A DNA stretch of 64,000 nucleotides from Pseudomonadota bacterium (GTDB lineage: Bacteria > Pseudomonadota > Alphaproteobacteria > Sphingomonadales > Sphingomonadaceae), in contig JAJYQP010000006.1 in NCBI GenBank assembly GCA_021794525.1, positions 33,414 to 97,413 of the forward strand, read 5' to 3'. The first letter of the stretch is position 1, and each line of letters begins with the position of its first letter. Positions 24,761 to 33,663 of the stretch are shown here, piece by piece. Under the pieces are notes generated by a model. The model saw only the letters and a program-made list of their open reading frames with translations. It was not told the origin of the DNA and did not search any database. The translations under genes were made by a program, and so were the position numbers.

Positions 24761-27157
24761 ATGGGTAACGAGGGCATCGCACACCACCGCGATTCGATGG
24801 GCCGCGCGCTCCTGCGCGGCAGTGCCTGCGCGCTGGCGCTTCTGACGGCGGCCTGCGGCGGCGGGAGCGGAAACGCGATCTCCTCGACGCCCCCTCCGCC
24901 CAGCCCCGCGCCCGCGCCCGCCCCGACGCCTGCACCTGCACCCGGCGGGGTGACGCTGACGCAGGAATACCGCGATTCGGCAGGGCCGGCGCAGCACGGT
25001 GCCACGGTCGCCTGGGACGCGGGCTCGACCGGCACCGGGCAGACCATCGCGATCATCGATACCGGGATCGACGCGAGCAGTCCCGAATTCGTCGGCCGCG
25101 TGCTGCCTTCGTCTCGCGATGTGGCGAACGGCGGGCGCTCGATCCAGGCGGAGGACGACCACGGCACCAATGTCGCGCTGGTCGCTGCCGCCGCGCGTGA
25201 CCGGGTGGGGGTGATGGGCATTGCCTACAACGCCTCGCTTCTGGTGCTGCGTGCCGATACGCCCGGGACCTGCTCGGGCGACCGCAACGTATCCGAGGCG
25301 AGCTGCTCGTTCAGCGACGCCAGCATCGCGCGCGGTGTCGATGCCGCGGTTGCGGGCGGGGCCAGGGTCATCAACATCAGCCTGGGCGGCAATGACCCGA
25401 TCACGACCGGTGTGCGCGACGCGGTGGCGCGGGCGGCGAACGCCGGCGTGGTGATCGTCGTGGCCGCGGGCAATGGCGGGGACGGCAGCCGCTCCGGCGT
25501 CGATCCCAACCAGCCGAGCGGTTTCGCCTCCTCGCTGCGGGCGGCGGGGGGCGACAACGTGATCATCGTCGGCTCGGTCGACGAGGGTAACGTGATTTCG
25601 AGCTTCAGCCAGCGCGCGGGCGCGCAGGCGAACTATTTCCTCACCGCCCGGGGCGAGCGCATCTGCTGCGTCTACGAAAACGGCCAGGTTTATGTCGGCA
25701 ACGACGGGCAGGGGCCTTACAATCTCGCCTTCTCGGGCACGAGCTTTTCGACCCCGCAAGTGGCGGGCGCAGTCGCCTTGCTGGCGCAGGCCTTCCCCAA
25801 GCTGACCGGCGCGCAGATCGTGCGGATCCTGCTCGACAGCGCGCGCGATGCCGGAGCGGCGGGCGTCGATGCGGTGTATGGCGCGGGGGTGCTCGATATC
25901 GCGCGCGCGTTTGCACCGCGCGGGGTCTTGACGCTGCCCGGCGGGACGACAGCGGTCTATCTCGGCGAGGGCGGCACCGGCTCGCCCGCCATGGGCGATG
26001 CGCTGGGTAGTGGCGAGGCGATCGGCGGGGTGGCGCTCGACGGCTACCAGCGGGCCTACAAGGTCGATCTCGGCAGCGGCCTGCGCGGTGCCGCGCCCGA
26101 GAGGCGGCTTGGCGGCGCGCTGGCGATGGGATCGCATGTCGCGGGCGCGCAGGCGGGGCCGATGGCGCTGGCCTTTACCGTGGCCGACCCGGCCCGCGAG
26201 GGGCCGAACGGTTGGGCGCGCCAGCTCAGGCTGAGCGGCGAGGAAGCTGACGGCGCGCGGCTGCTGGCGGCCCGGGCGATCGCGCGGCTGACGCCGGGCA
26301 CCAGCCTGGCGATCGCGGTCAATGAAGGCGCGGAAGGGCTCTCCGCCCGGCTGCGCGGCGCGCGTCAGCCCGCGTTCCTGATCGCCCGCGCGGCGGAGGG
26401 TGACACCGGGTTCCAGCGCAGCGGCGACACCGCGCTCGTGCTCCGGCAGCAGTTCGGCGGCACGGGGCTCACATTCACCGCCACCAGCGGGCTGGTCTGG
26501 CGCGGCAACGACCTGCGCGCGGCCGAGGCGCTTCCGGGCGCTCCCCGCGAGCGGACGGCCACCCGTCGCTTCACCCTGACCGCGGACCGCGAGATCGGCC
26601 CGCTTGCGACGAGCCTAGGCGCGACCTGGCAGACCGAGGACGCGACCGTGCTCGGCGCGCTGTTTCCCGCTGCGTTCGGCGCGCGCGGTTCCGGCACGCT
26701 GTTCCTCGACGCTGCGGCTTGGCTTTCCCTCGCGCAGGGCTGGACCCTGGGTGCGCAATGGCGCCAGGGGTTGACCAAGGCGCACGCTGGCGGCCTCGTG
26801 ACCGAGGGTTCGCGCTTTGCGAGCAATGGCTGGTCGATCGACCTATCCCGCGAGAACGCGTTCACCGTCGGCGACAGCCTCGGTTTCCGGCTGTCGCAGC
26901 CGCTGAGAGTCTCCGGCGGCGGGATCGGGCTGCGGCTCCCGGTGGCCTGGGATTACGCGACACTCAGCCCCACTTACGGCACACAATTCCTGTCGCTGAC
27001 ACCTTCGGGCCGCGAGATCGATGCCGAGCTTGCCTGGCGCGGGCCGCTGTGGGGCGGCAACGCAGGCGCGAGCCTGTTCTGGCGCAAGGATCCCGGTCAC
27101 TACGCCAGCCTGCCCGACGACCGGGGCGTTGCATTGCGCTGGGAGCGGAGCTTCTAG
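24761..27157 (+). CDS. S8 subtilisin-like serine peptidase, autotransporter-like lipoprotein
   Basis: A 798-residue exported protease. A signal peptide ends in a lipobox (ALLTAAC), followed by a Pro/Ala linker (residues 43-62). The catalytic triad is Asp100 (IAIIDTGID), His134 (DDHGTNVALVAA) and Ser328 (FSGTSFSTPQVAGAVAL). Residues from about 390 onward are strand-rich, with repeated short hydrophobic segments, and end in aromatic RWERSF, as in an outer-membrane beta-barrel. So the architecture is passenger protease plus barrel-like domain with an apparent lipid anchor. The ATG at 24761 has AAAGGG upstream. A repeat-type hairpin follows the stop. Confidence 0.88.
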   Translation: MGNEGIAHHRDSMGRALLRGSACALALLTAACGGGSGNAISSTPPPPSPAPAPAPTPAPAPGGVTLTQEYRDSAGPAQHGATVAWDAGSTGTGQTIAIIDTGIDASSPEFVGRVLPSSRDVANGGRSIQAEDDHGTNVALVAAAARDRVGVMGIAYNASLLVLRADTPGTCSGDRNVSEASCSFSDASIARGVDAAVAGGARVINISLGGNDPITTGVRDAVARAANAGVVIVVAAGNGGDGSRSGVDPNQPSGFASSLRAAGGDNVIIVGSVDEGNVISSFSQRAGAQANYFLTARGERICCVYENGQVYVGNDGQGPYNLAFSGTSFSTPQVAGAVALLAQAFPKLTGAQIVRILLDSARDAGAAGVDAVYGAGVLDIARAFAPRGVLTLPGGTTAVYLGEGGTGSPAMGDALGSGEAIGGVALDGYQRAYKVDLGSGLRGAAPERRLGGALAMGSHVAGAQAGPMALAFTVADPAREGPNGWARQLRLSGEEADGARLLAARAIARLTPGTSLAIAVNEGAEGLSARLRGARQPAFLIARAAEGDTGFQRSGDTALVLRQQFGGTGLTFTATSGLVWRGNDLRAAEALPGAPRERTATRRFTLTADREIGPLATSLGATWQTEDATVLGALFPAAFGARGSGTLFLDAAAWLSLAQGWTLGAQWRQGLTKAHAGGLVTEGSRFASNGWSIDLSRENAFTVGDSLGFRLSQPLRVSGGGIGLRLPVAWDYATLSPTYGTQFLSLTPSGREIDAELAWRGPLWGGNAGASLFWRKDPGHYASLPDDRGVALRWERSF

Positions 27158-27158
27158 A

Positions 27159-27203
27159 GCGTGTCCCGAAAAAGTGGGAACCGGTTTTTCGACCCGAACA
27201 CGC
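27159..27203. terminator. repeat-type hairpin between convergent genes
   Basis: Nested stems: GCGTGT (27159-27164) with ACACGC (27198-27203), and CGAAAAA (27167-27173) with TTTTTCG (27185-27191). The A/T-containing stem works in both directions, fitting a bidirectional terminator for the S8 peptidase and the phosphotransferase gene. The AAAAAGTGGGAACCGGTTTTT core is familiar from alphaproteobacterial intergenic repeats. Confidence 0.65.
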
Positions 27204-27215
27204 GACCGCAAAGAC

Positions 27216-28301
27216 CTAGTCAGGCATCCCCGCCGCGACTGCGAACTCATAAGCGCGCTCGACCAGCGGCCCGACGCGTTCGCTCATCGACTTGGCATGC
27301 GCCGAGGAGGCGGTGCCGTCGATCACCCGCTTCTTGATGCCCTGCATGATCCCGGCGAGCCGGAAGAGGTTGTAGGCGAAATACCAGTCCATCGGCGGCA
27401 CCGGATAGCCAGTGCGTGCGACATAGCGCGCCAGCGCCTCGTCCTGCGTGGGAATGCCGAGCCCGGCGAGATCGAGCCCGAGCAGGCCCGCGCGCCCGTC
27501 CGCCGGGTTGTGCCAGTTGAGCATGAGGTAGCTGAAGTCCGCGATCGGATCGCCCAGCGTCGAGAGCTCCCAGTCGAGCACCGCCAATACGCGATCCGCG
27601 TCCTTCTCGAAGATCATGTTGTCGAGCCGGTAGTCGCCGTGGACCACGCTCGAGCCGTGCTGCGGGGGGATGGTGGTCGGCAGCCATTCGATCAGCCGCT
27701 CCATCTGGGGCATGTGCTCGGTTTCGGACAGCCGGTACTGCTTGGACCAGCGCGCGATCTGGCGCGCGCAGTAATCGGTGGGCTTGCCGTACCCGCCGAG
27801 CCCGATGGCGACCGGATCCTTGAGGTGGAGATCGGCCATCGTGTCGATCATGGCATCGTAGATCGCGCGGCGCTGCTCGGGCGCGAGGCCGGGGAGGGCG
27901 CCGTTCCACAGGCTCCGCCCGTCGGCGAGGCCCATGACGAAGAACTTCGCGCCGAGGACCTCGGGGTCCTCGCACAGGCCCCAGGTCTTCGGGACCGGGA
28001 AACCGGTCGGCCCAAGCGCGTGCATGGCGGCGTATTCGCGGTCCACCGCGTGGGCGCTCGGCAGCAGCTTGCCGAAGGGCTGGCGGCGCAGGACATAACT
28101 GCGAGCCGGCGTGTCGATCCGGTAGGTGGGGTTCGACTGCCCGCCCTTGAACTTGGAATAGGCGATCGGGCCTTCAAAGTCCTCGACGTTCGCTTCGAAC
28201 CAGGCGGTGAGGCGGTCGAGGTCGAGTCGGTCGCGCTCGGGCACCTCGACGGTGCCGACCATTTCCTTGTCGAAGTCGATTGCGCCTGTGGTGTCCGCCA
28301 T
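27216..28301 (-). CDS. APH-family phosphotransferase (LvaA / ACAD10-kinase-like)
   Basis: A 361-residue kinase-fold protein. Key motifs are the catalytic loop VVHGDYRLDNMIF and the metal site VLDWELSTLGDPIADFSYL, with N-terminal FKGGQSNPTYRI for nucleotide binding. Such kinases, paired with acyl-CoA-dehydrogenase-like partners, phosphorylate 4-hydroxyacyl-CoA in ACAD10/11 and in the Pseudomonas levulinate pathway (LvaA with LvaC). Here it ends a run of three same-strand genes that overlap by one base each (ACAD 29389, alcohol dehydrogenase 28301). A hydroxyacyl-CoA kinase is therefore the leading inference; aminoglycoside resistance is unlikely. Confidence 0.88.
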   Translation of the reverse strand: MADTTGAIDFDKEMVGTVEVPERDRLDLDRLTAWFEANVEDFEGPIAYSKFKGGQSNPTYRIDTPARSYVLRRQPFGKLLPSAHAVDREYAAMHALGPTGFPVPKTWGLCEDPEVLGAKFFVMGLADGRSLWNGALPGLAPEQRRAIYDAMIDTMADLHLKDPVAIGLGGYGKPTDYCARQIARWSKQYRLSETEHMPQMERLIEWLPTTIPPQHGSSVVHGDYRLDNMIFEKDADRVLAVLDWELSTLGDPIADFSYLMLNWHNPADGRAGLLGLDLAGLGIPTQDEALARYVARTGYPVPPMDWYFAYNLFRLAGIMQGIKKRVIDGTASSAHAKSMSERVGPLVERAYEFAVAAGMPD

Positions 28302-29389
28302 CAGTCGAACACGATCACGCTGCGCGCGTGATGCCCCTTACGCATGGTGTCGAAACCCTCGTTGACCTTCTCGAGCGGGATGCGCTCCGAAATGATAGTG
28401 TCGAGGTCCAGAAGGCCGCGCAGGTAGAAATCGACCAGGCGCGGCAGATCGACGGGAAAGTGATTCATCCCCATGATCGCGCCCTGCAACTTCTTGCCGC
28501 TGAGCAGATCCATCGCGCCCAAGCCCACCTTGCAGTCCAGCGGCATCATGCCGAGGATCGTGGCCGTGCCGCCGCGGCGCAGCACCTTTACCGCCAGATC
28601 GGCGCTGGCCTGCCGTCCGACCGCCTCGATGGCGTGGTGGACGCCGCCGCCGGAAATTGCGAGCACCTGCGCCGCCGCGTCCTCGGCCATCGCATCGACC
28701 GCGTGCGTTGCGCCCAGAACTTCGGCCAGCGCGCGCTTCTCGGGCACCGGATCGATCGCGATGACCTTGCCCGCGCCGGCGATGCGCGCGGCGTTGATTG
28801 CGGCAAGGCCCACGCCGCCGCAGCCGACGACCGCGACCGTCTCACCGGGGACAAGCTTGCAGGCATTGAAGATCGTCCCTGCACCGGTCGTGACCGCGCA
28901 GCCGATCACCGCCGCCCGGTCCAAAGGCATGGCCTTGTCGATGGCGACACAGGCGTGCTCGTGAACCAGCATCTGTTCGCAGAAGGCGCTGAGGTTGAGC
29001 ATCTGCGCCACCGGCGCACTGCCATCGGCGCGCATGATCCGGGGTCCATCACCCTGCGTGCGGCGGGTGTCGGCGCCAAGGCACAGCGCCATGCGGCCCG
29101 TCACGCAGAACTCGCAATGGCCGCAAAAGGCGGAAAGGCAGGTGACGACATGGTCGCCCGGCTTCACCGTCCGCACCTCGCTGCCGACGGCGCGGACCAC
29201 ACCTGCCGCCTCGTGCCCCGGGATTGCGGGCAGGGCGTGGGGATAGGCCCCGTCGATGAAATGCAGGTCCGAGTGGCACAGCCCGCAGGCCTTGGTATCG
29301 ATGAGCACCTCATGCGGGGCCGGATCGGCGAGCGTGACCTCGCCGATGGTGAGGCTCCCGACCTGTTCGAGTATCGCGGCTTTTGCCAT
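28301..29389 (-). CDS. zinc-dependent alcohol dehydrogenase
   Basis: A 362-residue medium-chain dehydrogenase. The catalytic zinc region is KACGLCHSDLHFIDGAYPHALPAIPGHEAAG. The structural zinc cysteines are in CGHCEFCVTGRMALC, and the Rossmann motif is VVGCGGVGLAAINAARIAGA. A DPVPEKR acidic residue after the second strand suggests NAD(H) preference. It resembles the AdhC/formaldehyde-type branch by zinc spacing, but the substrate is unknown. The ATG at 29389 overlaps the ACAD stop and its own stop overlaps the kinase ATG, so the three proteins are likely made together. The frame upstream is an antisense-like extension and is rejected. Confidence 0.92.
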   Translation of the reverse strand: MAKAAILEQVGSLTIGEVTLADPAPHEVLIDTKACGLCHSDLHFIDGAYPHALPAIPGHEAAGVVRAVGSEVRTVKPGDHVVTCLSAFCGHCEFCVTGRMALCLGADTRRTQGDGPRIMRADGSAPVAQMLNLSAFCEQMLVHEHACVAIDKAMPLDRAAVIGCAVTTGAGTIFNACKLVPGETVAVVGCGGVGLAAINAARIAGAGKVIAIDPVPEKRALAEVLGATHAVDAMAEDAAAQVLAISGGGVHHAIEAVGRQASADLAVKVLRRGGTATILGMMPLDCKVGLGAMDLLSGKKLQGAIMGMNHFPVDLPRLVDFYLRGLLDLDTIISERIPLEKVNEGFDTMRKGHHARSVIVFD

Positions 29390-30723
29390 TAGCGCGCCAC
29401 GCCCACATCGCCCGAGCTGTAGCGGTCGTCGGCGGTCATCGGGCCCTTGCCGTCGCGCAGCGCGTTGGCGGTCGGGCCCGGATTGGGGGCATGCTTGGCG
29501 AACTCCATGCGCGCGATCGAGCGGGCGTGGACCTCGTCCGGCCCGTCGGCGAGGCGCAGCGTTCGCTGGTGAGCATAGGCGTTGGCGAGACCATAATCGT
29601 CGGATACGCCCCCGCCGCCATGCGCCTGTATGGCATCGTCGATGATGCGCAGCGCCATGTTGGGGGCCTGCACCTTGATCATCGCGATTTCCTGTTTCGC
29701 GCTCTTGTTGCCGACCTTGTCCATCATGTCGGCGGCCTTGAGGCAGAGCAGGCGCGTCATGTCGATGTCTATGCGGGCGCGGGCGACGCGCTCCTCCCAT
29801 ACCGAATGCTTGTAGATCGGCTTGCCGAACGCCTCGCGCTCCTGCAAGCGGCGGCACATCTTCGCGAGTGCTTCTTCGGCCACGCCGATGGTGCGCATGC
29901 AGTGGTGAATGCGGCCCGGCCCGAGCCGCCCCTGCGCAATCTCGAAGCCGCGACCTTCTCCCAGCAGCATATTGGTGACGGGGACGCGCACGTCCTTCAG
30001 TTCCACCTCCATGTGCCCGTGCGGCGCGTCGTCGTATCCGAAGACCGGAAGGTGGCGCAGTACCTTCACGCCCGGCGCGTCCATCGGCATAAGCAGCATG
30101 GACTGGGCGGCGTGGCGGCCGGCGGAAAAGTCCGTCTTGCCCATGACGATGGCGACCTTGCAGCGCGGGTCGCCCACGCCGCTCGACCACCACTTGCGCC
30201 CGTGGATGACATATTCATCGCCGTCGCGCTCGATGCGGGTCTCGATGTTGGTGGCGTCCGAGCTCGCCGTGAAGGGCTCGGTCATCAGGAAGGCGGAGCG
30301 GATCTTGCCGTTCATCAGCGGGGTGAGCCATTCCTCCTTCTGCTCGCGCGTGCCGTAGCGGTGAAACACCTCCATGTTGCCGGTATCGGGCGCGGAGCAG
30401 TTGAAGACCTCACTGGCGAAGCCGATCCGGCCCATCTCCTCCGCGCAGAGCGCGTATTCGAGATTGGTGAGGCCCGGGCCTTCGAACTCGTAGCTTTCAT
30501 CGACGTGGTGGTGGCCGTCGTTTCTCGGCGGCATGAACAGGTTCCAGATGCCGGCGTCCTTCGCCTTGGCTTTCAGGTCCTCGACCACCTGGATTACCTT
30601 CCAGCGCTCGCCCTCGGCGTCCTGCGCCTTGTAAGTGGAGACCGCGGGCCGGACGTTCGCCTCGATGAAGTCGCGCACGCGGTCGCGCCAGTAGCGCTGG
30701 CGCTCGGTAGGTTCGAAATCCAT
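29389..30723 (-). CDS. acyl-CoA dehydrogenase, ACAD10/11-LvaC-like
   Basis: A 444-residue acyl-CoA dehydrogenase, longer than the approximately 390-residue standard. N-terminal [20 protein letters not shown] and [12 protein letters not shown] and C-terminal [20 protein letters not shown] and [15 protein letters not shown] are features of the subgroup associated with APH kinases. In this subgroup the flavoenzyme eliminates phosphate from 4-phosphoacyl-CoA and isomerises the product. The next two genes encode an alcohol dehydrogenase and such a kinase, overlapping by one base each, which supports the pairing. [16 protein letters not shown] is the flavin-binding block. Confidence 0.9.
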   Translation of the reverse strand: MDFEPTERQRYWRDRVRDFIEANVRPAVSTYKAQDAEGERWKVIQVVEDLKAKAKDAGIWNLFMPPRNDGHHHVDESYEFEGPGLTNLEYALCAEEMGRIGFASEVFNCSAPDTGNMEVFHRYGTREQKEEWLTPLMNGKIRSAFLMTEPFTASSDATNIETRIERDGDEYVIHGRKWWSSGVGDPRCKVAIVMGKTDFSAGRHAAQSMLLMPMDAPGVKVLRHLPVFGYDDAPHGHMEVELKDVRVPVTNMLLGEGRGFEIAQGRLGPGRIHHCMRTIGVAEEALAKMCRRLQEREAFGKPIYKHSVWEERVARARIDIDMTRLLCLKAADMMDKVGNKSAKQEIAMIKVQAPNMALRIIDDAIQAHGGGGVSDDYGLANAYAHQRTLRLADGPDEVHARSIARMEFAKHAPNPGPTANALRDGKGPMTADDRYSSGDVGVAR

Positions 30724-30808
30724 CAGGCTGTCCTCTTGTTCAAATGTCGTTGGCGGAGCGAATCCGTTGCGAGGTGAAACTGGCAGAGCCCGCGGGCCAC
30801 GCCAAGGG

Positions 30809-32239
30809 CTAGGTTATCGATGCGTCCGGATCGGCGCGCGCGGCGGCGCCCAGCGCGGCGAGGCGGGCCTCGTGGTCTTCCCGCGAGATCGGGAAGCGGA
30901 CGAGGAACCAGGCGGTGATGCAGGCGAGGATGGCCGACAGGAGACCGTAGAGGATGATAAGCGTCGCCAGCGGCCCGTCACCGACCTCGCCCGGCTGTGC
31001 GGCCGCGGGGATTTGCGTGAAGCCGACGATCTGGCCCGACAGGAAGATTCCCGCCCCGGTCGCGCATTTCTGCACCAGCCAGTTGCCCGAGTAGAACGAT
31101 CCTTCGGCCCGACGCCCGGTGCGCTGCTCGAAGGCCTCCACGATTTCCGCCACCATCGATGTCGCCGAGATCATGCTGACGATGCCGGCGGTATTGCCGA
31201 CGATCAGGAACGGGAAATACCACGCGGTCGAGGCCGTCGAACCCGGCTGTGGCCAGAAGCCGAGCAGGAACAGCATATAGGGTGTGAAAGCGACGCCGAA
31301 AGCCGTCAGCGCGCCGGCCGCCGCCGTGAGCGGTTTGCCATAGCGGCGATGGAGCGGGCTCACGATCAGGAACATGATGATCGCGCTGATGCCGAGTGCC
31401 AGCGGGAACAGGTTGAAGGCGGCGGTGTCGAACTGCCACACGAAGGTATTGACATATTGCGACAGCGAGAAGGTCATGCCCTGGCTGACATAGGCGGCCA
31501 GCGCGCCGCCCGCGAAGATCAGGAATGCGGGCTCCGCAAAGGCCTCGCGAATCTCGGCGAAGCTGGCGCGCAGGCTGAAGGGCGGGGGGCGGCTTTCCGG
31601 GGAACGCGCGACCAGCCGGTGCAGTCCGGCCGCCGAACCCATCACCGACAGCACTATGATCACCGCCCCCGCGATGCCGAAGGCGCCATACCCCTCGGGG
31701 CTGAGGATACCCTCTGGCCCGCGCATGAACACCGCGAAGGCCAGCACCATCATCAGCAGTCCGCCGATCCAGCCGCTGAGAAAGCGATAGCGGAACAGCG
31801 TGGTCCGCTCGTCGTAATCGGAAGTGAGTTCGGGCACCAGCGCGATGGAGGGCACCTCGCAGGCCGACAGCAGCAGCCGCACCGCGACGCAGATCCCGAA
31901 CAGGCCCCAGAAGTCCGGTGCCTCGCCGCCCGGTGGATGCCACAGCATCACCCACATTACCGCCAGAGGCAGCGGCGCGAGGTAGAGCCACGGGAGGCGG
32001 CGCCCCCAGCGGGTATAGGTCCGGTCCGACAGATTGCCGATCAGCGGGTCGATCAGCGCATCGACAATCAGTGCCAGCGCCAGCGCCGCGCCGACCGTCG
32101 CCGCCTCCATCCCGAGTACCTGGTTGTAGAAGATCAGCAGGAAGAAGGAGAAACCATTGTCCTTGACGCCGAAGGCGATAGCCCCGGCCCCCTGGATGAT
32201 GCGGATGCGGTGCGGCACGGGGCCGCTAAATACGCTCAT
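30809..32239 (-). CDS. MFS transporter, glycoside-pentoside-hexuronide:cation symporter type
   Basis: A 476-residue protein with about twelve membrane segments. The family signatures are in the first loop ([31 protein letters not shown]) and in [21 protein letters not shown], as in MelB/GPH symporters. Substrates of alphaproteobacterial members are often unknown, and the surrounding fatty-acid-type genes make a non-sugar substrate possible. It is 85 bases downstream of the acyl-CoA dehydrogenase on the same strand, so possibly independent of it. It is divergent from the acyl-CoA dehydrogenase at 32467. Confidence 0.9.
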   Translation of the reverse strand: MSVFSGPVPHRIRIIQGAGAIAFGVKDNGFSFFLLIFYNQVLGMEAATVGAALALALIVDALIDPLIGNLSDRTYTRWGRRLPWLYLAPLPLAVMWVMLWHPPGGEAPDFWGLFGICVAVRLLLSACEVPSIALVPELTSDYDERTTLFRYRFLSGWIGGLLMMVLAFAVFMRGPEGILSPEGYGAFGIAGAVIIVLSVMGSAAGLHRLVARSPESRPPPFSLRASFAEIREAFAEPAFLIFAGGALAAYVSQGMTFSLSQYVNTFVWQFDTAAFNLFPLALGISAIIMFLIVSPLHRRYGKPLTAAAGALTAFGVAFTPYMLFLLGFWPQPGSTASTAWYFPFLIVGNTAGIVSMISATSMVAEIVEAFEQRTGRRAEGSFYSGNWLVQKCATGAGIFLSGQIVGFTQIPAAAQPGEVGDGPLATLIILYGLLSAILACITAWFLVRFPISREDHEARLAALGAAARADPDASIT

Positions 32240-32425
32240 GGACGCACGCTTCGGTGGGTGCCCGCCGTTTCATAAGTGAATCGCAAGGCGTCTTTCCCCG
32301 GCCGTTTTGTCGGCGCCAGCTTAGGGACCGCACGTCCGCCGTCAACGCAAACCGGGTGACGTTACGGCGCCGGGCCTTCGCGGCGACGCGGCGCGATCGC
32401 GCTTGCAGCGATGCGCAAAATGGCC

Positions 32426-32441
32426 TTACCGTAAACGTAAA
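32426..32441. promoter_or_regulatory. candidate operator upstream of the acyl-CoA dehydrogenase pair
   Basis: TTACCGTAAACGTAAA lies 26 bases before the ATG at 32467. It is a partial palindrome, ACGTAA/TTAC-CGT halves around a short centre, similar in style to the sites known for MerR-type LiuR regulators of acyl-CoA catabolism. No regulator gene is nearby. The assignment is a resemblance only. Confidence 0.3.
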
Positions 32442-32466
32442 GCAGATATTCGAGAGGAGTCGGGCG

Positions 32467-33660
32467 ATGGCCGGCGCAACACAGGAACTTGAGCAATTCC
32501 GCGCCGAAACGCGCAGCTGGCTGGAGGCGAATTGCCCCGCCGAGATGCGCGAACCCGTGCGCGACGAGGACGACGTCTACTGGGGCGGCCGCAACGCTGT
32601 CTTCAAGAGCGAGGCCCAGCGGCAGTGGTTCGAAGCCTGCCGCGACAAGGGCTACACCGTCCCCGCCTGGCCCAAGGAATATGGCGGCGCCGGCCTTACC
32701 CCTCCGCAAGCCAAGGTGCTGCGCGAGGAAATGGCGCGCATCGGCGCGCGCCCGCCATTGTCCAGCTTCGGCATCTGGATGCTCGGCCCCGCGCTGCTCA
32801 AGTTCGGGACCGAACAGCAGAAACTCCGCTTCCTCAACGAGATCGCGCGTGGCGAGATCCGCTGGTGCCAGGGCTATTCGGAACCGGGCAGCGGATCGGA
32901 CCTCGTCAGCTTGCAGACCTATGGCGAGGACAGGGGCGACCACTGGGTCGTCAACGGCCAGAAGATATGGACCAGCTATGCCGACAAGGCCGACTGGATC
33001 TTCTGCCTCGTCCGCACCGACAAGGCGAACAAGTACCAGGGCATCACCTTCATGCTCTACGACATGGCCTCGCCCGGGGTGACCACCAAGCCGATCCTGC
33101 TGATCAGCGGCAACAGCCCGTTCTGCGAGACCTTCTTCGACGATGTTAAGGTGCCCAAGAGCTATGGCGAGGGCATTCCCGCGCAGGTGGGCGAGGTCAA
33201 TCGCGGGTGGGACGTGGCGAAATATCTGCTCGGCCACGAGCGCGAGATGATCTCGGGCGCCGACGGTGGCGAGCGCACCGCTGCGATCGGTGCGGCGATG
33301 AAGCGCGGGGCGGGTGAGCTCGACCCGCTGCTGCGTGCCGAGCTGGCGCAGTTCGACGTCGATGCGCTGGCCTACGCCTGCATGGGCGAGAAATTCCTCG
33401 ACGAGGTCAAGGTCGGGAAGGCCCATCCCGCCCAGCCCAGCATGATGAAATACGCCGGGACCGAGCTTAACAAGCGCCGCTACGAGCTGATGATGGCGGC
33501 GGGCGGCAGCCGCGCGCTCGAATGGTACAGCGAGGAGACGGGCGGCGGCAAGACCGCGCGCGGCTGGTTGCGGACCAAGGCCAATTCCATCGAAGGCGGC
33601 ACGAGCGAAGTCATGCTCAACGTGGTCGCCAAGCGTATCCTCGACCTTCCCGGAGCCTGA
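32467..33660 (+). CDS. acyl-CoA dehydrogenase
   Basis: A 397-residue FAD enzyme. The ATG at 32467 has GAGGAG 7 bases upstream and replaces an open upstream extension. Blocks: VPAWPKEYGGAGLTPPQA, RWCQGYSEPGSGSDLVSLQT, GQKIWTSYADKADWIF, and near the end KARGWLRTKANSIEGGTSEVMLNVVAKRIL. The WCQGYSEPGSGSDL and IEGGTSE patterns are of the FadE-like / steroid-side-chain acyl-CoA dehydrogenase type that often works as heteromers with a second subunit. The next gene, 3 bases away, encodes such a second acyl-CoA dehydrogenase. Confidence 0.92.
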   Translation: MAGATQELEQFRAETRSWLEANCPAEMREPVRDEDDVYWGGRNAVFKSEAQRQWFEACRDKGYTVPAWPKEYGGAGLTPPQAKVLREEMARIGARPPLSSFGIWMLGPALLKFGTEQQKLRFLNEIARGEIRWCQGYSEPGSGSDLVSLQTYGEDRGDHWVVNGQKIWTSYADKADWIFCLVRTDKANKYQGITFMLYDMASPGVTTKPILLISGNSPFCETFFDDVKVPKSYGEGIPAQVGEVNRGWDVAKYLLGHEREMISGADGGERTAAIGAAMKRGAGELDPLLRAELAQFDVDALAYACMGEKFLDEVKVGKAHPAQPSMMKYAGTELNKRRYELMMAAGGSRALEWYSEETGGGKTARGWLRTKANSIEGGTSEVMLNVVAKRILDLPGA

Positions 33661-33663
33661 TCG

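Noticed and set aside
27216..28301. Aminoglycoside resistance gene
   Set aside because: The APH-type kinase is coupled to acyl-CoA genes and matches the ACAD10/LvaA-like subgroup rather than resistance enzymes.
29390..30193. Upstream extension of the alcohol dehydrogenase frame
   Set aside because: It lies inside the acyl-CoA dehydrogenase gene in another frame and has low-complexity Arg-rich translation. The one-base overlap at 29389 marks the real start.
28301..31991. Possible plus- and minus-strand ORFs of 300-460 codons overlapping the acyl-CoA region
   Set aside because: Translations are rich in Arg, His, Gly and Ala without any domain and mirror real genes on the opposite strand.
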